A stretch of 60,787 nucleotides of DNA from Candidatus Gastranaerophilales bacterium. Its GTDB lineage: Bacteria > Cyanobacteriota > Vampirovibrionia > Gastranaerophilales > Gastranaerophilaceae. Under the pieces are notes generated by a model. That model worked only from the letters and a program-made list of their open reading frames with translations, had not been told where the DNA came from and ran no database searches. The stretch lies in the NCBI GenBank assembly GCA_944324865.1, contig CALUXW010000007.1, positions 1 to 60,787 on the forward strand, in the 5' to 3' direction. Both the position numbers and the translations under genes were made by a program. Below are positions 30,166 through 39,947 of the stretch, piece after piece (the first letter of the stretch is position 1; each line of letters opens with the position of its first letter).

Positions 30166-31185
30166 TTTATCATTAGCAAGCATTTCGCCTACATTAATTA
30201 TCAAATATATTTCTCCATCCTTTACATATTGCATAAGTTCATTTTTATTTTCTTGTCTTTTTAAACTAACTATCTCATCAGGTTTTATTTGAATATTATC
30301 CCCAATTGCATCTGCCAAAACCCCAATTTTAAAATCGTCAGAATTAAGTACTATTATTGTACCTAAACTGCTATATGGTACTTTTTGCGAATGGAAATAA
30401 TTTTTTACATCAATTATACAAATAAAATCACCTTTTATATTTACCAGACCCAAAATAAAATCCGGCGTACATGGAACTTTTATCATTTTTGTTTCTTGTA
30501 ATTTATAAAAGCCCTTGATATCGTTCATTTTTATACAATATTTATTTTCACCGACAAAAAATGAAACAAATTCATCTTTGTCACTCATTATCGAATATGG
30601 ATTTTTATTTGTTTTTTCAATATATTCAAGCTTTCTTTCATGCAAAATTTCAATCGAGTGCATATCTTTTGGAATTAAATCAACACTGCCGGTTTCTTGA
30701 GTATCATCAGGATGATTTTTAATCCATTTATTTAAAGAATTTAAATTTAAGACATTGCATTGAATATCATTAAAATCATATATATACTCAATAAAACTAT
30801 TTTGAGTAGAATATGGAACAGGCTGCATTTTGGACTTTTCGACTCTTCTCACATCCAAAACCTTGTTCACCATAATTGCAAAAACATCTTCTTCTTCTTT
30901 TATTATTACTATCATTGAATTTATATCGTATACAGAGCGATCAATATTCAATACAGATTTAATATCAACAACATTAATTATTTTACCGTCATATTCAAAA
31001 AGTCCTGCAATATGCGATGGTAATTTTTCAGGCTGGGAAAGCTCCACAAATTTAATTATTTCAAGCACATTTGCAGCATTAATTGCATAGACATCTTCAG
31101 CTATACTAAATATAGTGTATATTTTTTCTGCTCGTTGAGGTATACACCCTTGTGATTGCTCTGTTTGTATTATTTCATTTTCCAT
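30151..31185 (-). CDS. tandem CheW-domain coupling protein
   Basis: Two CheW-like beta-barrel domains occupy about 18-155 and 205-340, linked by an Asn/Lys-rich stretch. Each has the recurring 'GLFEYDGKIINVVDIK' and 'GLVNIKGDFICIIDVK' phrase of the family. CheW couples receptors to CheA; double versions are less common and could bridge two receptor-kinase units. It lies downstream of a REC-GGDEF-like gene, 13 bases apart, in the same direction. It overlaps the convergent MAF gene by 15 bases. Confidence 0.88.
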   Translation of the reverse strand: MENEIIQTEQSQGCIPQRAEKIYTIFSIAEDVYAINAANVLEIIKFVELSQPEKLPSHIAGLFEYDGKIINVVDIKSVLNIDRSVYDINSMIVIIKEEEDVFAIMVNKVLDVRRVEKSKMQPVPYSTQNSFIEYIYDFNDIQCNVLNLNSLNKWIKNHPDDTQETGSVDLIPKDMHSIEILHERKLEYIEKTNKNPYSIMSDKDEFVSFFVGENKYCIKMNDIKGFYKLQETKMIKVPCTPDFILGLVNIKGDFICIIDVKNYFHSQKVPYSSLGTIIVLNSDDFKIGVLADAIGDNIQIKPDEIVSLKRQENKNELMQYVKDGEIYLIINVGEMLANDKLFIK

Positions 31186-31198
31186 TATTTATTTTGCC

Positions 31199-32596
31199 TT
31201 ACCTTATAATAATATCTTCCTTTGCATGGCGTGCCATATCAAGTACATCATATAAAGCATCGATGTATTCATAGTGGTTTTTATATTTTTCATTTAAACA
31301 AAGAGCCCCCACTTTTACTTTTATTTGTTCATCACCAAGAAAATTGTGCTCGGGGCTTTTAATTTTTGAAATTAAAAATTCTAATTTCGAGGATGCAAGT
31401 TCTTTATCCGAATTTGTCATTAATATTGTAAAAATATTATCATCATTCCTATATATAAAATCACCGTCAGATAAGCATCCGCTCAGAAAATTTGATATCT
31501 TTGCAAGCAGTAAATCACCTGAATAATTACCATATTTATTTTCTATAATCTCCAATGATTCTACTTCAATAAAAGCAAGACACAAAGGCGCATTATTTCT
31601 TTTATGCCAAGAACATTCGTAACTTAAAATCCTGTCAAAATCTAGTTGCGTATATAATTTCTTTGGATTTGCATTTTTAGAATTCTCATTATTTCTATAT
31701 ACTTTAAAATGCCTTAAACGCATTATATGTTCTACAAGATCTTTTATTGTGCCTGCAAGTTTTAACTCTTGAGAATTTAAATTATCTTTTGCGTATAGAT
31801 ACAGACATCCTATAGCTTTGGCATCAACATTAATTTCATATTCATACTTTACACAAAAGTTATCAATGGTTGTAATATACTCTTTTTCTTCTTTTCCCAA
31901 TATGACTCTTTTTTCAAGCCCTTTAATTGGTGTTTTATTTTTTATTTGCTCAAATGCTTCATTACTTAGAGAAAAATTACCGACATCACAATACAAAAAA
32001 TTATTTTCATTATTATCGGCAAAACAAATCATTGCACAATCATATTTAAAATATCTATATATTACACCAAGTATTTTAACTGCCAAAATATCACTATCTG
32101 CATCAATTTCTTTTATAGAATTAAAATCTTTTATTAAGTCTTCTTTTGATAAAACTTTTAACTCACCATTAGAATTATTTTTTTGCTTTGCACTTAAAAG
32201 CTTGCTTTTTGTCTGCAATGTAACCGGATTTTTTTTAATCAATTCTACACATACTTTTAAAAGTTCTTGAGAAAGCTCTCCTTTATTTACAAATGCATCT
32301 GCACCTGAACGATACGCCCAAAATTTATCAATATTTTTGTCCAATCTCGAATACATCGCTATAGGAATTTCTTTTGCATAATCATCAGATTTTATCATTC
32401 TACATAACTCATACCCCCCTAATTCAGGCATTAAAATATCCAAAATAATTAAATCAGGTATTTCTTTATATATCAAACCTAAAACACAAAAAGGATCTGA
32501 ACTGCTCACAACATTCATATCTGAATCCTTAAAAATATTAAAAACAGCCTCTATATCTTCAGTGCTATCATCTATTATGAGTACTTTTTTTGCCAT
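31199..32596 (-). CDS. response regulator with GAF-like and degenerate GGDEF domain
   Basis: Domains in order: receiver (1-125) with phosphoacceptor D53 in LIILDILMPE, a middle sensor-like region (about 165-295) that may be a GAF domain, and a GGDEF-like domain (about 325-465). The GGDEF-fold text ALCLAFIEVESLEIIENKYG and YRNDDNIFTIL is clear, but the active-site motif reads N-D-D-N-I instead of G-G-D/E-E-F. Cyclic-di-GMP synthesis is therefore unlikely, so a binding or scaffold role is more plausible. It is divergent from the MCP gene, across 67 bases. Confidence 0.8.
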   Translation of the reverse strand: MAKKVLIIDDSTEDIEAVFNIFKDSDMNVVSSSDPFCVLGLIYKEIPDLIILDILMPELGGYELCRMIKSDDYAKEIPIAMYSRLDKNIDKFWAYRSGADAFVNKGELSQELLKVCVELIKKNPVTLQTKSKLLSAKQKNNSNGELKVLSKEDLIKDFNSIKEIDADSDILAVKILGVIYRYFKYDCAMICFADNNENNFLYCDVGNFSLSNEAFEQIKNKTPIKGLEKRVILGKEEKEYITTIDNFCVKYEYEINVDAKAIGCLYLYAKDNLNSQELKLAGTIKDLVEHIMRLRHFKVYRNNENSKNANPKKLYTQLDFDRILSYECSWHKRNNAPLCLAFIEVESLEIIENKYGNYSGDLLLAKISNFLSGCLSDGDFIYRNDDNIFTILMTNSDKELASSKLEFLISKIKSPEHNFLGDEQIKVKVGALCLNEKYKNHYEYIDALYDVLDMARHAKEDIIIR

Positions 32597-32617
32597 ATGT
32601 CTAAATATCTTATATAA

Positions 32618-32646
32618 TTGAACGTATAAAAATTATACATTATTTT
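32618..32646 (+). promoter_or_regulatory. promoter of the MCP-cheA operon with spacer palindrome
   Basis: TTGAAC (32618-32623), a 17-base spacer, and TATTTT (32641-32646). The spacer contains the inverted repeat GTATAA-AAA-TTATAC (32624-32638). A bound repressor could block RNA polymerase here. It lies between two divergent chemosensory genes. Confidence 0.45.
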
Positions 32647-32663
32647 TTAAAAAAAGGGGATTT

Positions 32664-33716
32664 ATGTCTAAACAAATCAAACAAAAGAACGGTATAAACG
32701 ATTATCTTAATAAAAAACAAACAGTTGATTTAATGGTAATATTATGTATTTTTATTTTTGTATTTGGAGTTGTAGAATATACTGACCTTTCAAAAATAAT
32801 GACAGCAGGTGTTTTGGTTCTTTTATTTTGTCTAACTGTAGTTATTTTTGAGGCTACTAAAAAACAATACAAGAAAAACAGTACAAACTCGATTAACCAA
32901 CTTCTTGAAAATGCTCTTGAAAATGCAAAAAAAATAGAAGGAGCAACTTCAACTCAAAAAGAAAATATAAATCTTACTTTTGCAAAACTTTCTAATATAA
33001 AATTGTTAATAGAAAATCTTAAAAGCCAAAGCTCAGACTTAAACAGTATTATTACAAATACTAAACAAAAAGCAATTGACTCTCTTAACTATACAAACAC
33101 AGAATACGATGCAGTAAAAGCAAATATAGAAAAGATGTTTACCATAAGACATAAAATTCAAACTATTGCTGAATTAATCCTTGAATTATCGGATTTTATA
33201 CAATCTATATCTTCTACAATCGGACTTGTTGAAGACATAGCAGAGCAAACAAACCTACTTGCACTTAATGCAGCAGTTGAAGCAGCTCGTGCAGGTGAAC
33301 ATGGTAAAGGGTTTGCAATTGTTGCAGGAGAAATAAGAAAGCTTGCAGACGAGTCAAAACAAGCAACTACAAAAATAACTTCGCTTATTACAAATATCCA
33401 ACAAACCGCTAATTCAACAGTACTTGCAACAGAAGAAGGTACAAAGGAAGTTGAATCCGGTATTGAATTAGCACACAATATAGGTTCAAATATAGAACAA
33501 TTAATTTTGTTAATGAACGAAATTTCTCAAGGTATAAATGATATGACAGGATCTTCAAAGAAAATATCAAATGACACTACAACAACAGAAAATTCTATAA
33601 AAGACATTAATTCTATGCTTGAAAATAATTACAAAGCAACAGAAGAAAACTTTCAAAATGTTGAAAGCCTGCAAAATATTTCAAAAAATTTCAAATCAAA
33701 TATAAGCGAGGAATAA
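32664..33716 (+). CDS. methyl-accepting chemotaxis protein without periplasmic sensor
   Basis: Two membrane helices (about 22-41 and 46-66) are joined by only a few residues, so there is no periplasmic ligand domain. The rest is a long cytoplasmic coiled coil with the signalling tip [20 protein letters not shown] and the continuing [17 protein letters not shown]. The tip contacts CheW and CheA. Input must come through the membrane or the cytoplasm. The ribosome binding site is AAAGGGGA. cheA follows 12 bases later. No CheR or CheB is present here to methylate it. Confidence 0.92.
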   Translation: MSKQIKQKNGINDYLNKKQTVDLMVILCIFIFVFGVVEYTDLSKIMTAGVLVLLFCLTVVIFEATKKQYKKNSTNSINQLLENALENAKKIEGATSTQKENINLTFAKLSNIKLLIENLKSQSSDLNSIITNTKQKAIDSLNYTNTEYDAVKANIEKMFTIRHKIQTIAELILELSDFIQSISSTIGLVEDIAEQTNLLALNAAVEAARAGEHGKGFAIVAGEIRKLADESKQATTKITSLITNIQQTANSTVLATEEGTKEVESGIELAHNIGSNIEQLILLMNEISQGINDMTGSSKKISNDTTTTENSIKDINSMLENNYKATEENFQNVESLQNISKNFKSNISEE

Positions 33717-33728
33717 CGGACGTCTTAC

Positions 33729-36700
33729 ATGGATTTTTTAGATGACGAATTGGACGAAATATTAAATATTTTCCAACAGGAAGGCGGAGAAATTCTGCAA
33801 TCCATGGATAAAAATCTCTTTGCACTTGAAAAAGATCCGAAAAACCAAGATATAATTATTCAACTGGCCAGAGATGCCCACAGCCTGAAAGGCTCTGCAA
33901 GAATGTTGGGATTTGGTGGCATACAAAGTGTTGCGCACAAGGTAGAAGATGTTTTAGGTTTTATTAGGGATGGAAAAATTGAACCTTGCAGCGAAGTTAC
34001 AGATACAATTTCAGAAGCATTAGGTCATATACAATTACTTATAAATAAAACTGTTGAGCAAAAAAAAGAATATGAAACATCTCAAACCACTAATTATATT
34101 GAAAAACTTGATAAAATCTCTGCCGGTGAAACAAATGGTGCAACAAAAACACAGCAAATGTATAATTACAGCGAAGAGGTTAAAAGATTACTCACAAGGT
34201 TAAATAAAATTGAAGAACTTATTGTGCAGATTATTTACATATTTTCCTCTGCACGACAAGAAAATAACTTTTCTGAAATACAAATAATTAAAACCCCATT
34301 AGCTGAATTAAATTTATTAATAAGAGAAATAAACATAAAACCCTTAGAAGAACTTATATCGGAAGCAGGGAGATTTATCTCTTTAATAAATCCAAAAATT
34401 ATAGATGAAAATCAAATTTTGGAATTAAATTCAAAAATTGATGCCATTGAAGAATTTTTTAGTAACTATTGCAAAGAAAAAGGTATAAACACACAAAACT
34501 ATTTTAACATTGCAAATGAACTTCTGTTAAACAGTGACGAGGGAAAAATTAGCGAAAATAAAAAAGAGGACAAAACAATCATTGCTGATTTAATAGACAG
34601 AATTTACGAAAAATTGAGTCTTCTTGAAATAAATCTTGAATTTTTACCTGATATAAAAGGTCTTTTGGCTCAAGTTTTGACTAAAATCAAAAATTTGGAA
34701 ATTAAAAAAATTTTTGAAACAATTTTAAATATTTTAAACTTATATGAAACAAATTCTAAAAATCTGGAAAATGATACTCTTGAGGCAATAAAAGAAGTTT
34801 GCGAAAATACAAGAAAAATATTTGAACCAGAAGGAATAAAGCCTGAAGAAAAAAAATTTGAAATAGAACTATTAGTGCAAAAAATCACAATAGTTGAACA
34901 AATGTCCAAATTAAACATTGCAAAACCAAAACCGCAAAAAAACCTTCCCAAGGCAGAGAAAAATACGCAAGATTGGATAAGTACAATTGATACCAGTGAC
35001 ATTAAAACACTTAGGATTGATTCTTTTAAGTTAGATAAACTTGTAAACCAAATTGGTGATTTAATAATCTCAAGAATTAAAACAAATGAACACTTAAGTG
35101 TCGCAAAAAATATTCAAAATGAACTTTTAGACTGGCAAAAAAGTTTTAATAAAATGGGCTATTACATAAAATATTTTGATAGAAAATATCTTGCAAATTC
35201 AAATTTGGGAGTTTCACTTGATCCCAGAGCAATAGCAGCATTCAACAGACAACTTATGGTTTTGCAAAATTACCATGCTGAAAAAATGGTTGGCCTAATA
35301 AAAGAAACATCAGACCTTTTTAAACAAATGCAGGAAAATGATACAAAATTAAATTCTGCCACAACTGAAATTGAAGGTATGGTAAAAAATATGCGCATTT
35401 TGCCATTATCCACAATTTTTCATCTTTTTCCAAGGATGGTGCACAACATTGCCAAAGAAAAAGGTAAGCAAATCGAATTTATAACAGAAGGTGCAGATGT
35501 TGCTGCAGACAAAAAAATTATTGAAGAAATAAAAATTCCACTTATCCATATTTTAAGAAATTCAATAGACCATGGCATAGAACTTCCTCAAGAAAGAAAA
35601 GATGGAGGCAAAAATCCGGTCGGAAAAATTGCAATTAGTGCAAAGCACCATGAAAATAAAATAATTATAAATGTTACAGATGATGGTCGTGGTCTGGATG
35701 TTGAAAAAATAAAACAAAGAGCACTTGAAAAGGGACTTTTAACTCAAGAAGAAATTGACAACATAGATGAAGAACATCTTGTTAATTTAATTTTTTACCC
35801 CGGCTTTACAACAGGAGACTCTGTAACCGAATTATCAGGCAGAGGTCTTGGGCTTGATATAGTACATACTAAAATATCGCAATTAAACGGTAGAGTAGAT
35901 ATTTTCAGCGAATTTAAAAAAGGTACAATGGTTACCATAGAATTACCTGCAACTATGGCAACAATCAAAACCTTTATAGTATCAGAACAAAACCAACTAT
36001 ATGCAATCCCTACATCCTCTATAAAAACAGTCTTGAGAATTGATACAACAGATATTTTTGAGAGAGATTGCAAAAATTATTATGTGCATAATGACGATGT
36101 AATACCCGTATTTACACTTTCTCAAATTTTAGAACTTGAAAACAAACCAAGACATGCAAATAAATATACTTTAATGATTGTAAAATCAGAAAACTCAGCA
36201 ATCGGCATAATTGTAGAAAAACTTGTATATGACCAGGAAGTACTACACAAAAAACTAGAAGCGCCACTATTCAAAGTCAAAAATATCTCAGGAATAACAA
36301 CCCTGGCAAATGGTGAAATATGCCTTATTTTAAACATAGGTGATATATTTAGCACCACACTTCCTAAAAAAATAAGCACAAAAATTATCGCATCTAATAA
36401 AGCAATTAAAATGAAAGAAAATTACTCTCATAAAATACTTGTGGTAGATGACTCATTAACAACAAGAACATTGCAAAAGAATATTCTTCAAAGCTATGGT
36501 TATAGAGTGCAAATTGCAACAAATGCGCCTGATGCCCTTATTAAAATGCATAAAGAAAAATTTGATTTAATAGTTACAGATAATGAAATGCCTCAAATGA
36601 GCGGACTTGAATTTGTGAGAGAAATAAGAAAAGAAAGTTCGTTTGCAAACATTCCCATTATCGTACTTACTTCAATGCCTGAATCCAAGTGGGGAAAATT

Positions 36701-36809
36701 GTTTAAGGAAGCCGGCGCACAAATGTATATACAAAAAGATCGTTTCGAACAAGAAAGTTTTGTAAGAAGTGTCGATAATTTCTTAAAAAGGTCGATTTAT
36801 GAAAATTGA
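33729..36809 (+). CDS. cheA: hybrid chemosensory histidine kinase CheA-REC
   Basis: Domains: Hpt (1-110) with phosphorylated H51 in AHSLKGSARMLGF, a long helical linker (about 110-420), P3-type dimerisation, GHKL kinase with the N box HILRNSIDHGIEL, DDGRGLD and GLGLDIV, a CheW-like P5 domain, and a receiver at the end with D951 in IVTDNEMP. At 1026 residues it is larger than E. coli CheA (654). A receiver fused to CheA is typical of systems that steer type IV pili or other outputs as well as flagella. The start overlaps nothing; the end overlaps the HD gene by 11 bases. Confidence 0.93.
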   Translation: MDFLDDELDEILNIFQQEGGEILQSMDKNLFALEKDPKNQDIIIQLARDAHSLKGSARMLGFGGIQSVAHKVEDVLGFIRDGKIEPCSEVTDTISEALGHIQLLINKTVEQKKEYETSQTTNYIEKLDKISAGETNGATKTQQMYNYSEEVKRLLTRLNKIEELIVQIIYIFSSARQENNFSEIQIIKTPLAELNLLIREINIKPLEELISEAGRFISLINPKIIDENQILELNSKIDAIEEFFSNYCKEKGINTQNYFNIANELLLNSDEGKISENKKEDKTIIADLIDRIYEKLSLLEINLEFLPDIKGLLAQVLTKIKNLEIKKIFETILNILNLYETNSKNLENDTLEAIKEVCENTRKIFEPEGIKPEEKKFEIELLVQKITIVEQMSKLNIAKPKPQKNLPKAEKNTQDWISTIDTSDIKTLRIDSFKLDKLVNQIGDLIISRIKTNEHLSVAKNIQNELLDWQKSFNKMGYYIKYFDRKYLANSNLGVSLDPRAIAAFNRQLMVLQNYHAEKMVGLIKETSDLFKQMQENDTKLNSATTEIEGMVKNMRILPLSTIFHLFPRMVHNIAKEKGKQIEFITEGADVAADKKIIEEIKIPLIHILRNSIDHGIELPQERKDGGKNPVGKIAISAKHHENKIIINVTDDGRGLDVEKIKQRALEKGLLTQEEIDNIDEEHLVNLIFYPGFTTGDSVTELSGRGLGLDIVHTKISQLNGRVDIFSEFKKGTMVTIELPATMATIKTFIVSEQNQLYAIPTSSIKTVLRIDTTDIFERDCKNYYVHNDDVIPVFTLSQILELENKPRHANKYTLMIVKSENSAIGIIVEKLVYDQEVLHKKLEAPLFKVKNISGITTLANGEICLILNIGDIFSTTLPKKISTKIIASNKAIKMKENYSHKILVVDDSLTTRTLQKNILQSYGYRVQIATNAPDALIKMHKEKFDLIVTDNEMPQMSGLEFVREIRKESSFANIPIIVLTSMPESKWGKLFKEAGAQMYIQKDRFEQESFVRSVDNFLKRSIYEN

Positions 36810-37416
36810 AGAATATTTAAGGAATTATCTAAATTCAAAAAGTGATTTAGCTCATGCAAAATTCGTAGAAAATAAAAGTCTTGAATTATATACAAAGTTA
36901 AAAAAAATATTCCCCAAAAACCATTTACTTAATTTTGAAAAAGCAGAAAAATTAATCTCATCTGCAGCACTATTACATGACATTGGTGCGCTTTTAAGTA
37001 CTCCTTTACTTAAATCGCACAACAAAGTAGGTGCAAAATTAATTTTAGAAAATAAAATAGATGATTTTAACGATACCGAAACTATAATAACAGCTCTCTG
37101 TGTAAGATACCATAGGGGCTCCAAACCAAAAGAACATAAGCACAAAATTTTTGCATCACTAAACCAAAAAAACAAAAATACCATACGTGTTATTTCTTCA
37201 ATTTTAAGAATTGCAGACTCTCTTGATTATAATCATTTACAAAATATTCAAAATATCATCTTAATGTATGATTTTGACAAATGTACTTTGACTTTAGATC
37301 CTGGCATAAATATAATATTTAACAAGGGGATTAAAAGGGTATTTGACAAAAAAAAGACCCTTTTTGAGGAAGTATTTAAATTAAAAATTTACCTTAAAAA
37401 TGATAACTTTCACTAA
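36799..37416 (+). CDS. HD-domain phosphohydrolase-like protein
   Basis: A 205-residue HD-domain protein, close to the C-terminal HD part of Ppx/GppA proteins. Metal-binding residues are seen as H60-D61 in ALLHDIG, H74 in SHNKVGAKLI, H105 in RYHRGS and D140 in RIADSLD. Hydrolysis of a phosphoester (for example a nucleotide) is likely but no substrate can be named. It overlaps cheA by 11 bases and the next TPR gene by 17, so it is made with the chemosensory complex and may produce or remove its signal. Confidence 0.75.
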   Translation: MKIEEYLRNYLNSKSDLAHAKFVENKSLELYTKLKKIFPKNHLLNFEKAEKLISSAALLHDIGALLSTPLLKSHNKVGAKLILENKIDDFNDTETIITALCVRYHRGSKPKEHKHKIFASLNQKNKNTIRVISSILRIADSLDYNHLQNIQNIILMYDFDKCTLTLDPGINIIFNKGIKRVFDKKKTLFEEVFKLKIYLKNDNFH

Positions 37417-38128
37417 AAAAAATCATTTACTTTTGTTTTTTGTTTTAATAGTATTTTTTTGCACTGTTAATCCCATCTTTTGCAACGAAAAAATAAATGC
37501 AGGAGTTGTATATGAATTTTACTTGGATGTAAATAATCAAATTCCGTGTAAAAATCCCATAAGCATACAAAGTCTGCCAAAAATAAATAAAGAAGATATT
37601 GAAGTAGCATACTTTAAAGATTTTCGACCTTTAAATATGTTATGCGCAAAAAATACATACAATATTAAAAAACCTGTTGAAAAAGTTGCAAACTATCAAA
37701 AAATTCCAACACAATACAATTTGTCTTTAAATCCTCGTAACATTGCAGCTGCAGCAAAAATAACCCCTGCATATGATGAACTTTTTTCTAAAGCACTAAG
37801 TTTAAAAAGTCAAGAAAAATATAAAGATGCACTTGAAGCAATAAATTTAGCACTTGCAGAAAATTCTCTAAGTGTAGAAGGGCATTTTTTAAAAGCCGAT
37901 ATATTAAGACTGTGTGGAAATTTCAAAGAAAGTGTTTTTGAATACACTCTGGCTATTAATATAGACCCTTGTTGCACAGATGCATATTATAATATAGCAA
38001 AAATATTAGAAAATTCTGACAAAAAAGAGCTGGCACTTGAATACTACAGATACGCATATACTACAAAGCCTGATGATTATGAAATAAGAAATATTATTTT
38101 AAGCTACGAAAAACAAGGTATCAAATAA
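37400..38128 (+). CDS. exported TPR-repeat protein
   Basis: A signal peptide (about 1-29, cut near CNEKI) leads to a poorly structured middle and two to three TPR repeats at 126-235. Clear TPR phrases include 'FSKALSLKSQEKYKDALEA' and 'DAYYNIAKILENSDKKELAL'. TPR domains hold proteins together. It is the last gene of the MCP-cheA operon and could scaffold surface machinery that the pathway controls. The 3' end overlaps the convergent WYL-type gene by 8 bases. Confidence 0.75.
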   Translation: MITFTKKNHLLLFFVLIVFFCTVNPIFCNEKINAGVVYEFYLDVNNQIPCKNPISIQSLPKINKEDIEVAYFKDFRPLNMLCAKNTYNIKKPVEKVANYQKIPTQYNLSLNPRNIAAAAKITPAYDELFSKALSLKSQEKYKDALEAINLALAENSLSVEGHFLKADILRLCGNFKESVFEYTLAINIDPCCTDAYYNIAKILENSDKKELALEYYRYAYTTKPDDYEIRNIILSYEKQGIK

Positions 38129-39014
38129 TTTCACAATTTAATAAATTTTGTTTAATTTTAGATAACATAAGTTTAAAATTTTCAATGTCACTTTGAGTAG
38201 AAATTATCTTGCATAAAGTTCCGTATCGCAAAAGCCTCCTAAAAAGTCTTTGTTTATCTTCAAGATTATTTGAAACAACTATGCAATCCTCTTTAGCTTT
38301 TATAACTCTTTCACCCTCATAGAGAGTATATGTCCTAGCTAATCTGCCACTTAGTTCAAAAACAGTATAAGGCGCAAATACACTCTGCAAAGACATTTCT
38401 GGTGTGGGATAAATTTCTTTAATATTTCCTAAAAGAAAAAGTTCATAGCTTTTCGACATTTCATTAAATGCATGGACATATACGCTATTGTCCATATATT
38501 TAAAGGAAATGTGTGAAATTACAAGCTTTTCTTCGTTATATAAAATTCTAATCTTAGAATTGTTGTAACCATAATTTAAGAGAGTTGAAATTTTTTCTTT
38601 AAAAATAAACGGTTCAGGTGCTATATTTTTTGTTCTTTCTAAATAGAGCAAATATTTATTTTCTGCCTCAGTGTTTGCAAGAGAAAAAATTTTTTTCATC
38701 GCAGACTTTAAATCATTTTGAACACCATCAGCATATAAACCCACTGCAAGATTGATAAATATTGCAAGATATTCACAATCAAAAGAGGTTAAATCAAGGG
38801 AAAAGGGTACACTTTCGATTGAAAATTTTCCCTGTCTTTTCCTTAAAACACAACCTGAGTGCCTTATTGTTTTAAAATATTTAATTAGTGTTTCTTTATT
38901 TATTAAAATATCATCACGATAGAGCTCCTCTATTATCTCTGCCATAGAATGCGGCCTTTCATAGAGCATTTTAAATATTTTTATTATTCTGTACGAAGCA
39001 TCAATTTTTCTCAA
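38121..39014 (-). CDS. HTH/WYL-type transcriptional regulator, second of a tandem pair
   Basis: A 297-residue protein with an N-terminal winged helix (about 1-65, 'RPHSMAEIIEELYRDDILINK') and a C-terminal part of WYL type, in the YafY-like arrangement. The core strand text is KIRILYNEEKLVISHISFKY and a final helix-rich region. WYL domains sense ligands, often nucleic acids, and regulate stress and defence genes. It starts within the last four bases of the upstream regulator gene, which has the same layout and distant similarity. Confidence 0.7.
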   Translation of the reverse strand: MRKIDASYRIIKIFKMLYERPHSMAEIIEELYRDDILINKETLIKYFKTIRHSGCVLRKRQGKFSIESVPFSLDLTSFDCEYLAIFINLAVGLYADGVQNDLKSAMKKIFSLANTEAENKYLLYLERTKNIAPEPFIFKEKISTLLNYGYNNSKIRILYNEEKLVISHISFKYMDNSVYVHAFNEMSKSYELFLLGNIKEIYPTPEMSLQSVFAPYTVFELSGRLARTYTLYEGERVIKAKEDCIVVSNNLEDKQRLFRRLLRYGTLCKIISTQSDIENFKLMLSKIKQNLLNCEII

Positions 39015-39925
39015 GAATACATTTCCTCAACACTTTGAATAATTTTAATTAACTCCTCTTTAACTTCTTTATTGTCAACATCGAGAAGATTCTCACCATA
39101 TGAAAGCAATTTTTGTTTCAAATAAAAATCATTTGAATATTCATTTCTTATTTGAATATATTCAGGTGTAATTTTTATAATTTTTTCATTATCATCAATG
39201 CTTATGGTTGAATTATTTTTATTTAAAATACTATAAACATTACTTTTTAGAACAATTTTTGTTTTGGAATTTATTTTATTAATTTTTACTATTTTTTTTA
39301 TATGATCACATCTTAAATAAACACTTCCATAATCATCGGACTCTCCCCAAAGATATAACTTATCATTTTTCTTTGAATATTCTAATTTTGTACATAAAAT
39401 ATTTATTTCTCTTTTTCTGCCCGAAGGAGAATTATATAAAATCGTGATTTCATTTTTATGTTTTACATGCACATCTAACTCTTTTAAAATCTTAAAATCA
39501 GTTTGTAGAATATTACCAAAATTTAAGAGTAACTCTGCCTGTTCTTCCGATTCAATTAATTTAGAAATCTTACAAAAAGTTTCATAAACCGAAATAACGT
39601 ATCTAAAGTCCATAAAATGAAACATGGCTTTTTTAGCAAGCAAAAAAGCCCTTATTTCTTTTTTTGAAAAATTAATTTTTATAGGGTTAAGCTTAAGCTC
39701 ATAGCAGTAATTATTCCCTTTGTTTCCGCTTACAATCTCAAATCCCGCCGATTTTAATGTGTTAATATCCAATGTAATTGTATCCGGGGCAACATTTTTC
39801 AACAAAGGATGCATTGAAATTTCTTTTAAAATTTCTGCTTTAGAAATTGGAGCTTTTAATAAAAGCTGCATTAAAAATAAAACTCTCAACCCCGTTTGTG
39901 CAATATTATTATCTAGTTTTAACAT
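39011..39925 (-). CDS. HTH/WYL-type transcriptional regulator, first of a tandem pair
   Basis: A 304-residue protein with a winged helix-turn-helix at about 10-75 (GLRVLFLMQLLLKAPISKAE) and a WYL-like domain in the C-terminal half (EITILYNSPSGRKREINILC, then KLYLWGESDDYGSVYLRCDH). It is paired with a paralogous gene overlapping by 4 bases, so the two may form a heterodimer. A palindrome sits in the promoter spacer just upstream (39955-39974), which suggests that the pair represses itself. Target genes are unknown. Confidence 0.72.
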   Translation of the reverse strand: MLKLDNNIAQTGLRVLFLMQLLLKAPISKAEILKEISMHPLLKNVAPDTITLDINTLKSAGFEIVSGNKGNNYCYELKLNPIKINFSKKEIRAFLLAKKAMFHFMDFRYVISVYETFCKISKLIESEEQAELLLNFGNILQTDFKILKELDVHVKHKNEITILYNSPSGRKREINILCTKLEYSKKNDKLYLWGESDDYGSVYLRCDHIKKIVKINKINSKTKIVLKSNVYSILNKNNSTISIDDNEKIIKITPEYIQIRNEYSNDFYLKQKLLSYGENLLDVDNKEVKEELIKIIQSVEEMYS

Positions 39926-39947
39926 TGATATCCAAAAACTTTTTGAT

